Shown in pieces: positions 1 to 8,957 of a stretch of 44,186 nucleotides of DNA. The notes beneath the pieces are model-generated. The model saw only the letters and a program-made list of their open reading frames with translations, was not told where the DNA came from and ran no database searches. Each line of letters begins with the position of its first letter. Position 1 is the stretch's first letter. A program made the translations under genes and the position numbers. Source of the stretch: Gammaproteobacteria bacterium (GTDB taxonomy: Bacteria > Pseudomonadota > Gammaproteobacteria > SZUA-229); contig JAJRUQ010000167.1 in assembly GCA_024277705.1 (NCBI GenBank), positions 1 through 44,186 of the forward strand. Direction: 5' to 3'.

Positions 1-360
1 ATACGCCAGAATCGAAAATAATATGGCTGCCGCCAGCAGGTGTATGTTCGAAATCATATTTGAGTCACATTGGTCACAACTGGTTGGAAACAGGGCAACA
101 AATATAGCTGAGACTGAGGCTATCTTGCTTGCCCGTGATTCCGTTGAGGTATGGCCGTTATAGGCAAATAAAAATGAGCCAACCACAAACAGTGAGCCGA
201 CAAAGATATCCTGTGCTTCGCTATAGTAGGAGGCGCTGATTGAACTAAGTGTTGTACTTGAAATTAAACTAACAGCAAAAGGGATTGAAAAAGCAATGAT
301 CCCCATGAGCAATCTCAATGCCCGGTAGTCGAACACCACATTTCTATCTGGCTCAGCCAT
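1..360 (-). CDS. Predicted membrane protein, 3' end cut by window edge
   Basis: The minus-strand frame opens with ATG at 358-360 and stays open for 120 codons to the window edge, so the C-terminus is missing. The visible part has about four hydrophobic stretches (residues ~17-34, 49-65, 78-90, 103-120). Between them are short polar loops including SASYYSEAQDIFVG, a YNGH loop and ALFPTSCDQC. This spacing resembles a widespread uncharacterised membrane-protein family with a Tyr-rich loop before an IFVG helix and a conserved LFPT motif; I do not know its function. It is the last gene of the minus-strand group and is separated from darP by about 90 bases. The call as a real gene is firm; the function is unknown. 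Confidence 0.6.
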   Translation of the reverse strand, partial: MAEPDRNVVFDYRALRLLMGIIAFSIPFAVSLISSTTLSSISASYYSEAQDIFVGSLFVVGSFLFAYNGHTSTESRASKIASVSAIFVALFPTSCDQCDSNMISNIHLLAAAILFSILAY

Positions 361-451
361 AAGCTTTATCCTTTGTTGTTTTCCTTAAGTGACTACTTTT
401 ATACAGTGCAAAGTGTAACAGTGTGGCATATAAAAACAATCAGGGTTAAAT

Positions 452-985
452 TCATGATTGTTTACTGTCTTCCAGATCGCGAAGATATTTAAACAGTTTA
501 CGTGCGGCTGCCGGCGCTTTTTCACGGGTTTTTTCCTGGTGTGCAGCACGAATTAACTGATTGATGTGCTGCCGGTCAATGTCGGGAAAGCGTGAGATTA
601 TTTCGTTTAATACGTCTTTATCGTTGTCGATTAAACGATCGCGCCATTTTTCCAGACGTTTGAACTGTGCGGTATTGGTGTCGTGCCGATGCTGAATTTT
701 TCTGATTTTCTGTTCTATGACTTCATTGTCGAGTGAGCGTAATAATTTGCCAATGTATTGGCGTTGTCTTTTTAAACCACTTCGTGATGATATTTTCAGG
801 GCGGTTTTCACTGCGTTTTCCAGTTCATCAGGCAGCTCCAGTGAGCGAATTTCCTCGGCTTTAAGTTTCAGAATTTCTTCACCTAAATCAAGCAGGTGAT
901 GGCAGTCACGTTTTATCTGTGATTTGCTGGGGCCGTCATAAATATCATCGTCGTCTTCTGTATTGTTGTGTGAGTGAATGTTCAT
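452..985 (-). CDS. darP: Ribosome maturation/associated protein DarP (YjgA, DUF615)
   Basis: A small, highly charged helical protein of the YjgA family, which associates with the 50S subunit late in assembly. Recognisable family features are the acidic N-terminus, a KSQIKRD segment, a RQRQYIGKLLR segment, the RLEKWRDRLI block and a C-terminal KLFKYLRDLE. The frame is open up to 1048, but I prefer the ATG at 983-985. It gives about 177 residues, the usual family length, and places the acidic N-terminus where homologues have it; the upstream 21 residues look unlike the family. No strong ribosome-binding site is visible at either start. It lies just downstream of purN on the same strand and could be cotranscribed. 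Family assignment is secure; the start is less so. Confidence 0.9.
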   Translation of the reverse strand: MNIHSHNNTEDDDDIYDGPSKSQIKRDCHHLLDLGEEILKLKAEEIRSLELPDELENAVKTALKISSRSGLKRQRQYIGKLLRSLDNEVIEQKIRKIQHRHDTNTAQFKRLEKWRDRLIDNDKDVLNEIISRFPDIDRQHINQLIRAAHQEKTREKAPAAARKLFKYLRDLEDSKQS

Positions 986-1056
986 TATCTGCAAAAATTG
1001 TCCGGGCCTTATTGTGATCAACTGCATGATTGCTTGCATCAGTAGCAAACAGTATT

Positions 1057-1713
1057 TTATACGAGTTTATTCTTTTTCCATAACAACGGCTGCTTTAATA
1101 TTTTATTATCCAGTTGTAGCTGATTGTTTTTGAATGTAAGACGCTTGTCACAGTGCAGACCAATGGCCAGAGGATAGATTTTGTGCTCTTCCTGCAGGAC
1201 ACGCTCTGCCAGTGTTTCAACGGTGTCGGATTTTAGCACGGGAACTTCTGCCTGTATGATCACCGGACCACTGTCGAGTTCTTCACTCACGTAGTGTACG
1301 CTGGCACCGTGTTTTGTCTCATTATCATCAATGGCCTGCTGGTGGGTATTCAGGCCCTTGTATTTGGGTAACAGAGAAGGATGAATGTTAATTAAGCGAT
1401 GTTGATAATGTGCGATAAAAGCTTTGCTTAATATGCGCATAAAACCGGCCAGAACAAGCAGATCAGGTTTTAACGGGTCAATGAGCTTGATCATTTCCCG
1501 GTCAAACAGCTCTCTTGAATCAAACCGGGTATGATCAATAATACAGGTGTTTATGTTTGCTTTTTCCGCGCGCTGCAAGCCTTTAGCGCTGGCAGTATTG
1601 CTGATCACAGCTTTTATTTCGGCATCCAGCTGCCTGTTTTTTATGGCATCAATAATTGCCTGTAGATTACTGCCGCCGCCGGAGATAAGCACGACAAGAG
1701 AAGCTTTTGACAT
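1057..1713 (-). CDS. purN: Phosphoribosylglycinamide formyltransferase PurN
   Basis: Catalyses the formyl-tetrahydrofolate-dependent step converting GAR to FGAR in de novo purine synthesis. The sequence shows the N-terminal phosphate-binding loop ISGGGSNLQA, the catalytic INIHPSLLPKYKG block with its Asn and His, and the later SEELDSGPVI segment carrying the catalytic Asp. Length (218 residues) is normal. It follows purM with a gap of about 64 bases on the same strand, the standard gammaproteobacterial purM-purN pair. The C-terminal tail after residue ~195 is poorly conserved in the family and carries no motif. Nothing is odd about the gene. Confidence 0.97.
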   Translation of the reverse strand: MSKASLVVLISGGGSNLQAIIDAIKNRQLDAEIKAVISNTASAKGLQRAEKANINTCIIDHTRFDSRELFDREMIKLIDPLKPDLLVLAGFMRILSKAFIAHYQHRLINIHPSLLPKYKGLNTHQQAIDDNETKHGASVHYVSEELDSGPVIIQAEVPVLKSDTVETLAERVLQEEHKIYPLAIGLHCDKRLTFKNNQLQLDNKILKQPLLWKKNKLV

Positions 1714-1777
1714 GCTTATCCCTCAGTATTAGCAGATGGTGTTTTACGTATTGCCGGAAGAAGAATGGCCACTCTGT

Positions 1778-2830
1778 TTATGAAAAGATAACCTGTTTGT
1801 TATCGCCGGACTTAATCATACCCAGTTGCCAGGCGCTTTCATTATTTTTCTCAAGTGTGCTCAGAATCGCCGCCGCATCTTCGGCATTCACAATTAAAAC
1901 CATGCCGACTCCACAGTTAAAGGTACGGTGCATTTCGCTGGTTTCGACATTTCCATTATTCTGCAGCCACTGAAAAACTTCGGGTAGTTGCCAGCTGTTG
2001 CTATCAATAGCTGCTACTGTATTTTCGGGCAGAACACGGGGGATGTTTTCCAGTAAACCACCACCGGTAATATGTGCCATGGCGTGAATATCAAATTTTT
2101 CCAGCAGTTGATGAATGCTTTTAACGTAAATTTTTGTCGGTGCCAGCAGGGCGTCGCCCAGACTGGTCTGAATATCGGATTCCTTGCTAAATGGCTGATT
2201 AATATCGGCTTTACTGACTTCGATAATTTTTCGAACCAGTGAATAACCATTGGAATGCGGGCCGCTGGAAGCAATGGCGATCATGGCATCGCCTGCTTTT
2301 ACTTTTGAACCATCGATGATTTTTTGTTTTTCGACCACACCGACACAGAAGCCGGCAAGGTCATAATCCCCTTTACCGTACATGCCCGGCATCTCTGCCG
2401 TCTCACCGCCAATCAGTGCTGCATTCGACTGCCGGCAGCCATCAGCGATGCCGGCAACCACATCCGCCGCGACCTCGGTGTTTAATTCACCGGTTGCGTA
2501 GTAGTCCAGAAAATACAGCGGCTCGGCACCTAATACCAGAATATCATTGACACACATCGCCACCAGATCGATGCCGATAGTGTCGTGTTTGTTCAGGTCA
2601 ATGGCCAGTTTCAGTTTGGTGCCGACACCATCGGTACCGGAGACCAGAACGGGTTGCCGGTAGTTTTCCGGTAGTTCGAACAAACCGCCGAAACCGCCGA
2701 AAATGCCCATCACACCGGGTCGGTTTGTGCTGGCTACACTGGATTTTATTTTATCGATAAAGGCATTGCCGGCATCAATATTAACGCCCGCATCACGGTA
2801 ACTTAGGGATTTTTTTTGCTTGGCTGACAT
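1778..2830 (-). CDS. purM: Phosphoribosylformylglycinamidine cyclo-ligase (AIR synthetase) PurM
   Basis: Closes the imidazole ring: FGAM + ATP to AIR. The 350-residue product matches the family throughout. It begins [13 protein letters not shown], followed by the ATP-binding [12 protein letters not shown], the DCVNDIL-type segment (here [20 protein letters not shown]), [24 protein letters not shown] and the [13 protein letters not shown] block. It shares the PurM/SelD ATPase fold with the SelD half of the gene at 30493-32775. It is the first gene of the purM-purN unit and is divergent from the DUF2066 gene, an arrangement I recall from Pseudomonas. Confidence 0.98.
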   Translation of the reverse strand: MSAKQKKSLSYRDAGVNIDAGNAFIDKIKSSVASTNRPGVMGIFGGFGGLFELPENYRQPVLVSGTDGVGTKLKLAIDLNKHDTIGIDLVAMCVNDILVLGAEPLYFLDYYATGELNTEVAADVVAGIADGCRQSNAALIGGETAEMPGMYGKGDYDLAGFCVGVVEKQKIIDGSKVKAGDAMIAIASSGPHSNGYSLVRKIIEVSKADINQPFSKESDIQTSLGDALLAPTKIYVKSIHQLLEKFDIHAMAHITGGGLLENIPRVLPENTVAAIDSNSWQLPEVFQWLQNNGNVETSEMHRTFNCGVGMVLIVNAEDAAAILSTLEKNNESAWQLGMIKSGDNKQVIFS

Positions 2831-2918
2831 CGAAGTATGGATCGGTTTAGCTGGTAATAAAAAGATGTGTTATTGTACACGCTCTCTGGCTGTTATTTGT
2901 AACAATTTTCACCTTTCC
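2831..2918. promoter_or_regulatory. Divergent promoter region between purM and the DUF2066 gene
   Basis: This 88-base spacer must hold both outward promoters. Reading toward purM, a TACAAT -10-like hexamer sits at 2877-2872, about 40 bases ahead of the purM ATG. No good -35 partner at 17 bases is seen. No PurR-type operator (ACGCAAACGTTTGCGT-like) is visible. No convincing -10 was found for the plus-strand gene. The assignment rests on gene orientation and one hexamer. Confidence 0.3.
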
Positions 2919-4142
2919 ATGTCTCAAATGTTGAATTTAAAAGCGAAGATATTCGTTTCGATCAGTTTTGTATTTATTACTATGCTGCTGACTAACCCGC
3001 TGCTGGCCAGCCTGATGCCGTCGTTGTATGACGTTGATATTGCGGTAACAGATGAATCCGCAGATGCTCGCCAGCTGGCTTTTACTCAGGGGCTGAGTGA
3101 AGTGTTTATTCGTATTTCCGGTGATAGTTTCATCATGAATAAACTTAAACGCCCGCCTGCCAGCCGTTATGTACAGCAATTCAGTTATCTACCCATTGAA
3201 AATCCGGTGATTAACGCTGATGGTGAAGTACTCAAACTTTTGCTAAAAATTAAATATAACGGCAATAAAATTGAAAAATACCTGCTGAATAATGGTTTTT
3301 CGGTGTGGAGTGAACACCGCTCCGATGTGGTTGTCTGGCTGGCTATTCGAGATGGGCAGAATGAGTATGTGTTAAAAGACGGGGATTCATCGCTGTTAAA
3401 AACAGCCATGAATGAAGCCCTGAACCGGCGTGGTATTGCCAACCGCTGGCCGCTGTATGATTATCAGGATCAAAAAACATTAACCGTGGCCGATATTCGC
3501 GGTGGTTTTAAAGGCCCGTTAATGAATGCATCGAAACGTTATGGTAACGGTCCCGTTCTTGCAGGCAGTATGATATGGAATGGCCAGCAATGGCAAAGCA
3601 GCTGGAGCCTGCTGATGGCATCAAACGAGCAATACTGGAGCCTGCTGGATAGCGATTACACGACCTTGATTAATACTGCGGTGGATACAGCGGCAGATGT
3701 GATGGGCAGTGTTTATGCCATTAATAATGCGTCAGCAAACCTGCCGCTGGTGACACTGCAGCTGGATGTTGAAGCGGTTACCAGTATCGAACGGTATCGC
3801 CGGGTGGAAAATTATCTGAAAAAATTGTCTGCAGTGGATACGGCTTTACCGGTTTCTGTCAATGGACAAAACGCTGTCTTTCTAATAACCCTGCGCAGCG
3901 AAGAAAAAGACTTTTTGAATCTGATTAATAATGATGCAGAAATTGTCGAGGTTAAAGTGATAAAACCATCCGCAGTCCCGGCTCCTGAACTGCCGCCGGG
4001 AGCAGCAAGGGATACCGTTTCTGAAACTACCGGTACAGCATTAAGTGATAATACCTCAGCCAGTGCTGCTGCAACCGTATTACCGGATTCAGGCGAAACC
4101 GGGCCTGCGTTGCCAAGGTATTACTATCGTTTAATTAATTAG
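2919..4142 (+). CDS. Exported DUF2066 domain protein
   Basis: A secreted or periplasmic protein of unknown function (DUF2066). The frame opens at 2820, but I choose the ATG at 2919 (an alternative is 2928). Either places a clean signal peptide at the N-terminus: a short basic start, a hydrophobic run IFVSISFVFITMLL and an LLAS cleavage region. The mature part begins with LYDVDIAVTDES and the RQLAFTQGLSEVFIRISG segment typical of the family. The last ~60 residues are Pro/Ala/Ser/Thr-rich and look disordered. The longer frame would overlap the purM start, which also argues for 2919. The stop is three bases before the hda ATG, so the two are almost certainly cotranscribed. The purM/DUF2066/hda order is the same as I recall in Pseudomonas. 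Confidence 0.85.
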   Translation: MSQMLNLKAKIFVSISFVFITMLLTNPLLASLMPSLYDVDIAVTDESADARQLAFTQGLSEVFIRISGDSFIMNKLKRPPASRYVQQFSYLPIENPVINADGEVLKLLLKIKYNGNKIEKYLLNNGFSVWSEHRSDVVVWLAIRDGQNEYVLKDGDSSLLKTAMNEALNRRGIANRWPLYDYQDQKTLTVADIRGGFKGPLMNASKRYGNGPVLAGSMIWNGQQWQSSWSLLMASNEQYWSLLDSDYTTLINTAVDTAADVMGSVYAINNASANLPLVTLQLDVEAVTSIERYRRVENYLKKLSAVDTALPVSVNGQNAVFLITLRSEEKDFLNLINNDAEIVEVKVIKPSAVPAPELPPGAARDTVSETTGTALSDNTSASAAATVLPDSGETGPALPRYYYRLIN

Positions 4143-4145
4143 TTC

Positions 4146-4850
4146 ATGTCATCCCTGAGCCATCCGCAGTTGCCACTGGGCTTTGAACCCGGTGAATTAT
4201 TTACCTTTGAAAGTTTTGTCAGTGGGAAAAATACTGTTTCCTGTGGATTGGCACAGCAGACAGCGTTGGCGCAGGGGGAAAAGCAGCTGTATTTCTGGGG
4301 AGAGTCCGGTCGTGGTAAAAGCCATTTATTGCAGGCAAGCTGCAACCTTGCTGCAAAAAACCAGCAAACGGTCTGTTATCTGACAAAAACTGAATTTGAA
4401 AATCAGACAGTTGAAATGCTGGATGGACTCGAACAGATTGATTTGATCTGTCTGGATGATATTGATCAGTGGTTATTGGGTGACCGCTGGGAGGCCGCAC
4501 TGTTTGATTTGATTAATCGCGTACGGGAAAATAATAGTCGCCTGTTACTGGCATCGTGCCGACCGCCGGATGAGTCCTTCGTGACATTACCCGACTTGCG
4601 TTCACGCCTGGCCTGGGGGCCGGTATTTCAATTACAGGAATTATCCGACAAAGAAAAATTTCAGGCGCTTCATTATCGTGCACAGCACAGTGGGCTGGAA
4701 CTGCCGGAAAAGGTTGCTGTTTATCTGATGCAACGTTATCCGCGTGATATGTTCGGCCTGTTTGAACGTCTGGCAATGCTGGATAAGGCGTCAATGGCGA
4801 TGCAGCGGCGCCTGACTATTCCACTGGTTAAGTCAGTTTTTGGTGCTTAA
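4146..4850 (+). CDS. hda: DnaA inactivator Hda
   Basis: An AAA+ protein homologous to DnaA domain III. With the DNA-loaded beta clamp it stimulates hydrolysis of DnaA-ATP, preventing re-initiation of replication. At the N-terminus QLPLGF (residues 8-13) fits the clamp-binding motif. The P-loop is GESGRGKS (residues 52-59), the Walker B region is LICLDDIDQW, and RLAWGPVFQLQEL resembles the sensor-1/Box VII area. The C-terminal lid ends LTIPLVKSVF. The length of 234 residues is normal and there is no DNA-binding domain IV, which separates it from DnaA. It starts three bases after the preceding stop, indicating translational coupling. Confidence 0.95.
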   Translation: MSSLSHPQLPLGFEPGELFTFESFVSGKNTVSCGLAQQTALAQGEKQLYFWGESGRGKSHLLQASCNLAAKNQQTVCYLTKTEFENQTVEMLDGLEQIDLICLDDIDQWLLGDRWEAALFDLINRVRENNSRLLLASCRPPDESFVTLPDLRSRLAWGPVFQLQELSDKEKFQALHYRAQHSGLELPEKVAVYLMQRYPRDMFGLFERLAMLDKASMAMQRRLTIPLVKSVFGA

Positions 4851-4954
4851 AGCATCGGCAAAAAAACATCGCGCCTGGAGTCATTTTTGTAACCGGATGT
4901 TGTAAATACGGAAAGTCGTTAACTAAAAGTACGTCGATCCCTGAGAGTATTCTT

Positions 4955-5635
4955 TCAGCGGCTAAACCAATTTAAACCTTCACTTGAAACCAGACTTATT
5001 TCGCCACGAGATAGCGCTATACACTGCTGATGCTCTAATTCTTTTAATATGCGGCTGACCATTTCACGAGTGGTTCCCAGTTCGCGTGCCAGTTGTGCAT
5101 GGGTGATTTTTAGCGGCGCACCGTTGGAACGCTCGAATTGCTGACCTATCAGGCAGGCCAGACGAAGGTCAAGCCGGTGAAAAGTGACTTCAGCAACCAG
5201 CTGTACGATATCACCAAGTCGCTGCGACAGATTCTGCAGCAGATACTGACGAAATTCTTTCGATTCATCAATGGCCTGGTCAAATTCTGCGTGTGTCATT
5301 GTTATCCCGATCAGGTCGGTATCTGCAACGGCTTCTGCCGGAAAACCGCTGCCGGTTAATAACGATTGCAGACTGAGTACGCAGAATTCTCCTGGGTTTA
5401 CCCGGTATAGTGTGATTTCCCGGCCTTCACATGAATGTTTATAAACCCGCACGGTGCCCTCAAGTAACCACATGAAACACTCGCAGCGGTCGGCTTCCCT
5501 GAACAGGTGAGAGCCTTTTGCAATATGTGCCTGTTTACTCGATTCCAGAAGGCTGTTCGGCAGGCCGCTAAGTGCCGCTATCGCTCCGGGGTAGAGTTGA
5601 CTCACCTGCTGTTTTATTTCTGTGGCAGTTTTCAT
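4955..5635 (-). CDS. Crp/Fnr-family transcription regulator
   Basis: A 226-residue regulator with an N-terminal cyclic-nucleotide-binding-like beta-roll (residues ~25-140), a dimerisation helix (~140-165) and a C-terminal winged helix. The recognition helix region is LARELGTTREMVSRILKEL, close to the classical Crp/Fnr helix. It lacks the four-Cys N-terminal cluster of Fnr, so a 4Fe-4S oxygen sensor is unlikely. The cAMP-contacting residues of Crp are not evident either, so the ligand is unknown. It is convergent with hda and in the same direction as the thioredoxin-fold/GGDEF gene, with a 204-base gap. It may regulate part of the accessory block, but that is inference. Confidence 0.85.
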   Translation of the reverse strand: MKTATEIKQQVSQLYPGAIAALSGLPNSLLESSKQAHIAKGSHLFREADRCECFMWLLEGTVRVYKHSCEGREITLYRVNPGEFCVLSLQSLLTGSGFPAEAVADTDLIGITMTHAEFDQAIDESKEFRQYLLQNLSQRLGDIVQLVAEVTFHRLDLRLACLIGQQFERSNGAPLKITHAQLARELGTTREMVSRILKELEHQQCIALSRGEISLVSSEGLNWFSR

Positions 5636-5839
5636 TATGGCTTACACATTTTTAAATGATAATAAAAAGGACTTAAAGCGTGACGGTTAATCATAGCAAA
5701 GCTTCTGTTAATGCGATGTGATAAAAAGCACAGAGAAAAATTACATATTTCTTTTTATAGCAGAGACACATTCCGGTGGGGAGGGGTGGAATTAATTATA
5801 ATCATTCTATGTTATTCATGTAAAAGAAATCATTGCTGT

Positions 5840-7372
5840 TTAGTTATATCGGGCAAGCTGATTCCGCCCGTTTTTTTTTGCTATGTAAAGCGCTTTGTCC
5901 GCACGATTAATAAATTCAGCCATTGATATGTCAGTGACCTGAGTGGCTTCTGTGACACCGATACTTACCGTTAAATGATGACTGGTTGCTGAAGCGCAGT
6001 GTTCTATATCGTGTTTCTCGGTTTGTTCACAGATCAGTTTGGCTACGTGTTCTGCTCCGTCAATATTAACATTCGGTAAAATCACAGCAAATTCTTCACC
6101 ACCATAGAGCACAGCAAGATCAACCGGTCGATTAATGCAGGATTCAACTATTCTGGCAAAACGAGGTAATACTTCATCCCCCATACTGTGACCGTATGTA
6201 TCGTTATAGGCCTTGAAATGATCCAGATCGATCATCAGTAAGCTGAGTGCCTGTTTCTCGCGGAGTCTCTGCCGCCACTCTCTTTCGATAGCGATATCAA
6301 ACTCCCGGCGATTATACAAACCCGTCAGGGAATCGATTCTTGCGATCTCGAATAATTTGTCTGAACTTCGTTTGGTGCGAAGGATTCTCACTATGCGGTG
6401 TCCTAATATTTCCTCATGAACGTTATCGGGGGCAATATCGGCAACACCGCAACGCCCGGCTTCGAGCGATATTGATTCATCATTGGTTAGCAGAAAAAGG
6501 GGGATATACTGGGTAGAAGATGTGTGCTTCAGCAGTTTAATGGTATGGATAAGGTCCTGTTGCGGATGATTGATGACGATCATGTCCAAAGGATGAAGCC
6601 ACTGGGCAGAGGAGGTAAGAGCTTCTGCCGAGGTATAATAATTATGTTGTGAAATAGCTTCCAGCAGATCCGGTTTTGGCCAGGATTTGTGTGCTTCTGA
6701 AATGATGGCAATGGTATAACGGATGGATGCAACACAGGAGGCATCTTTAAAACTGGTCACTTTGGCCTTGCCGGAATACATGAACTGTTCAAGTTGTTCC
6801 TGGGGAGGGAAGCCCAGCAACTTAAAGCCAGTGGAAGATTCCAGGCTGGGGATGTTGCGTGCGAAGTGACCTTGTTCCCACGCAGTGTGCCAGTTTAACA
6901 GGTCATTTTCTGCAGCGGCCGTGATCTGAAGGTGAGGCAAACCGGTGGTTAGCAGCAGTTGATTTAACACATCAGTGTCTGAAATATCAGATCCCTGTTG
7001 CCACAGTGCTCTATACACGGCAGTACGAAAGGCAACGGCCTTTTCAGGATGTTCTCTTATAATGGTGGCCAGTATTTTACTGGCGTGAAGACTATTGGGT
7101 CTGGTGGCTGGAATAATCAGTTTGACCCCGGGTGCTTTACTTATTACGTCATCAACTTCTCGAATCAAATCCTGTCTGTCTAGTTCAGTAAAACTGTGTT
7201 TATACAGATCCGGTGCATGTTCGACAGGTAGCCATTTCACTGATGAAGAAACCTTCATCTGTACAAGGCGCTCGTTGAGTACGTAACAGTAGGGACAGTT
7301 CAGATCTGCATAAACAGTAATTTTTGCTGCATTGCTATCGCTCGATCGTTCGTTTGTTGTAGAGTTCATCAT
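5840..7372 (-). CDS. DsbA-like thioredoxin / degenerate receiver / GGDEF fusion (putative diguanylate cyclase)
   Basis: A predicted cytoplasmic three-domain protein (510 residues) with no signal peptide or membrane helix. Residues ~17-205 form a DsbA-like thioredoxin domain with CPYC at 26-29 and a long helical insert, as in the 2-hydroxychromene-2-carboxylate isomerase/FrnE type. Residues ~215-330 resemble a response-regulator receiver: MIVINHP sits where the phospho-acceptor Asp should end strand 3 and FLLTNDE at strand 4. The acceptor Asp is replaced, so phosphorylation is unlikely. Residues ~345-508 are a GGDEF domain with an intact GGEEF signature (424-428), DLDHFKAYND and the ADKALYIAKKNGRN end, so c-di-GMP synthesis is expected. 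An allosteric RxxD site five residues before GGEEF is not visible. Redox or thiol control of c-di-GMP synthesis is an attractive inference. Confidence 0.85.
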   Translation of the reverse strand: MMNSTTNERSSDSNAAKITVYADLNCPYCYVLNERLVQMKVSSSVKWLPVEHAPDLYKHSFTELDRQDLIREVDDVISKAPGVKLIIPATRPNSLHASKILATIIREHPEKAVAFRTAVYRALWQQGSDISDTDVLNQLLLTTGLPHLQITAAAENDLLNWHTAWEQGHFARNIPSLESSTGFKLLGFPPQEQLEQFMYSGKAKVTSFKDASCVASIRYTIAIISEAHKSWPKPDLLEAISQHNYYTSAEALTSSAQWLHPLDMIVINHPQQDLIHTIKLLKHTSSTQYIPLFLLTNDESISLEAGRCGVADIAPDNVHEEILGHRIVRILRTKRSSDKLFEIARIDSLTGLYNRREFDIAIEREWRQRLREKQALSLLMIDLDHFKAYNDTYGHSMGDEVLPRFARIVESCINRPVDLAVLYGGEEFAVILPNVNIDGAEHVAKLICEQTEKHDIEHCASATSHHLTVSIGVTEATQVTDISMAEFINRADKALYIAKKNGRNQLARYN

Positions 7373-7755
7373 CAGGTGTACGCTCTTTATGCCTGTATCT
7401 GGTGCCCGTTTTTCATCAAGTTTAGTCCTTTGGGGAAGAAAACTATACTAAATCCAGATTTGGTGGTGTCTTTTATGCTGGGTTATACAGGCAGACATCA
7501 AGATGCCCGTTTCAGATTCTGTCTATAATCTGTGGTATTGATGAAAGCTGCGCTTTTTTATTTATTCACTGTCAACCATTTGCATGCTCATGACGATATA
7601 AAGGATAACAGTGAAATTTGCAGACAGAAAACAGGCTTTTAGATTTTGTTTAATATAATTCTATAGATATAACGGTTGTGGTTATTTTGATCTATGTCCG
7701 GGTAAGATTAGCGGACAGAAGTTAAGCTGAGCACCGCTAAAAAATAATTGAAAAA
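7373..7755. other. Divergent intergenic region upstream of the ECF sigma operon (383 bases)
   Basis: No open frame here looks like a gene. It must carry the promoters of the two divergent genes. TATAAT hexamers occur at 7524-7529 and 7654-7659 on the plus strand, but neither has a convincing -35. A small inverted repeat TGTCCG/CGGACA (7695-7700 and 7712-7717, 11-base loop) lies about 40 bases before the sigma-factor ATG and could be an operator or hairpin. The sigma gene has no recognisable Shine-Dalgarno; the bases before it are A-rich. Confidence 0.35.
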
Positions 7756-8295
7756 ATGGATTCTGAATTGCAACAACAACTGGAAATTTTTTTACAGTCG
7801 AACAGGGCCGGTGCCTTGAAGTTTGCTGTGAATCGATGTGGAAATGTTGATGATGCGCTTGATTTAATGCAGGAAACCATGATTGATTTTGTTGATACTG
7901 CAGAACAGTATCCGCAGGAAGCGTGGAAAAATCTGTTTTATAAAATACTGGTACGCCGTATTACGGACCGTTTTCGCAAAACCCGGTGGCGCAGTCGTCT
8001 GGCAAAAATTATCAATTTTTCACATTATAATGATGAGGAAAATACTCCGGAACCGGTAGAATTTTCTGATGGGGAAGACAGTTACACGACAGAGCAGCTG
8101 ACAGAAACCTTTGAGCTGGCATTAAAGGCATTACCTGCCAGGCAGCAGGAGGCTTATATGTTGCGCCAGTGGCAGCAGCTTAGTGTAAAACAAACGGCAG
8201 AGATTATGGACTGTTCACAGGGCAGTGTTAAAACCCATCTTTCCCGTGCCATGAACAATTTACAACAGGCCCTGGGGGACTGGATAAATGAGTAA
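7756..8295 (+). CDS. ECF-type RNA polymerase sigma factor
   Basis: A 179-residue sigma-70 family protein with only regions 2 and 4. Region 2 spans ~10-80, with VDDALDLMQETMIDFVD matching the region 2.2 core-binding helix and FYKILVRRITDRFRK the 2.3-2.4 part. Region 4 spans ~112-172, with ALPARQQEAYMLRQWQQLSVKQTAEIM followed by the recognition helix SQGSVKTHLSRAM. The linker is acidic. It heads a tightly packed operon: the next gene overlaps its 3' end by eight bases. The neighbours (anti-sigma-like membrane protein and DUF3106 protein) match an ECF cluster I recall from Betaproteobacteria. The promoter it recognises is not identifiable here. Autoregulation is plausible but unproven. Confidence 0.93.
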   Translation: MDSELQQQLEIFLQSNRAGALKFAVNRCGNVDDALDLMQETMIDFVDTAEQYPQEAWKNLFYKILVRRITDRFRKTRWRSRLAKIINFSHYNDEENTPEPVEFSDGEDSYTTEQLTETFELALKALPARQQEAYMLRQWQQLSVKQTAEIMDCSQGSVKTHLSRAMNNLQQALGDWINE

Positions 8296-8734
8296 ACAAA
8301 AAATAATCGCAGGACTCTCACCGCAACAGGTGTTGCAGCGTGATGCGCAACGGCTGGCAGAAATACACCAGCAGCGACTGCATCAGATGACCCGTGAAGC
8401 CGTTTACGGTGTGACCAAAAAACAACACTCATCCGTTGATGCCGGCACCTGGTTCGGCATAAATAAATGGGCCATGGTGGTTCCGGTTTTTTCACTGACG
8501 GCCATTGCCCTTGTCTTGCAGCTTATTCAGCAACCTGAAATATCACCGGGAAATCCATTACTGGCGCTTAAGGATAATGCACCAGGCTGGGTGAAAGAGA
8601 CGGATATTCCTTTAGCTGTAATTGAAAAAATTGAGTTTTATCAATGGCTTGAAAAAGAATTGAGAAATGACACAAGTAATTTACAACAGAGTAGTCAACA
8701 GCAGAATGAACAGAAAAATAACTATCATACGTAA
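8288..8734 (+). CDS. Single-pass membrane protein, probable anti-sigma partner (DUF3619-like)
   Basis: A 148-residue protein that starts inside the sigma-factor 3' end (eight-base overlap). An N-terminal charged helical segment (residues ~1-55, rich in Gln, Arg and His) precedes one membrane helix (~60-82, AMVVPVFSLTAIALVLQLIQ), followed by an acidic and Gln/Asn-rich periplasmic part. This layout, cytoplasmic helix, one membrane pass and short outside domain, fits an anti-sigma factor. The position directly after the sigma gene is typical of DUF3619 proteins. No zinc-binding HxxxCxxC anti-sigma motif is present. The function is inferred from position and topology only. Confidence 0.65.
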   Translation: MSKQKIIAGLSPQQVLQRDAQRLAEIHQQRLHQMTREAVYGVTKKQHSSVDAGTWFGINKWAMVVPVFSLTAIALVLQLIQQPEISPGNPLLALKDNAPGWVKETDIPLAVIEKIEFYQWLEKELRNDTSNLQQSSQQQNEQKNNYHT

Positions 8735-8957
8735 GCTTTTAACAGGTAGCAGCCTGGTTAGTCTGCTGGTATTTGCCACAGAAATCCCCGAGGCATTACC
8801 CGCAGGTTTCCTGGAGCAGCTACCGGTAATGATGGCAATGGATGCTGATGAATATGCCGCTTTTCTTGAGTTCAGCCGGCAGCAGTCAGTTGCCGACAGA
8901 AGCATGTCGAAAGAAGAAATGAAACAGGGTTCACAGGAGTTAAACCATGAAGATTAA
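8706..8957 (+). CDS. Small exported or membrane-anchored protein in the ECF operon
   Basis: I take the ATG at 8706, giving 83 residues. The frame is open from 8667, but this start puts a basic segment (MNRKITIIRKLL) directly before a hydrophobic run (GSSLVSLLVFATEIPEALPA), a plausible signal peptide or anchor. The rest is acidic and Met-rich (LPVMMAMDADEYAAFLEF) and ends in Glu/Gln-rich sequence. Its start overlaps the end of the preceding gene by about 29 bases, and its stop overlaps the start of the DUF3106 gene. That packing supports it being translated. I do not recognise a family. It could be a small periplasmic accessory to the anti-sigma protein or to the DUF3106 protein. Confidence 0.55.
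   Translation: MNRKITIIRKLLTGSSLVSLLVFATEIPEALPAGFLEQLPVMMAMDADEYAAFLEFSRQQSVADRSMSKEEMKQGSQELNHED

Noticed and set aside
7654-7659. TATAAT as the promoter of the ECF sigma gene.
   Set aside because: The hexamer is good but no -35 is found at 16-18 bases in this AT-rich region; kept only as a note in the intergenic entry.
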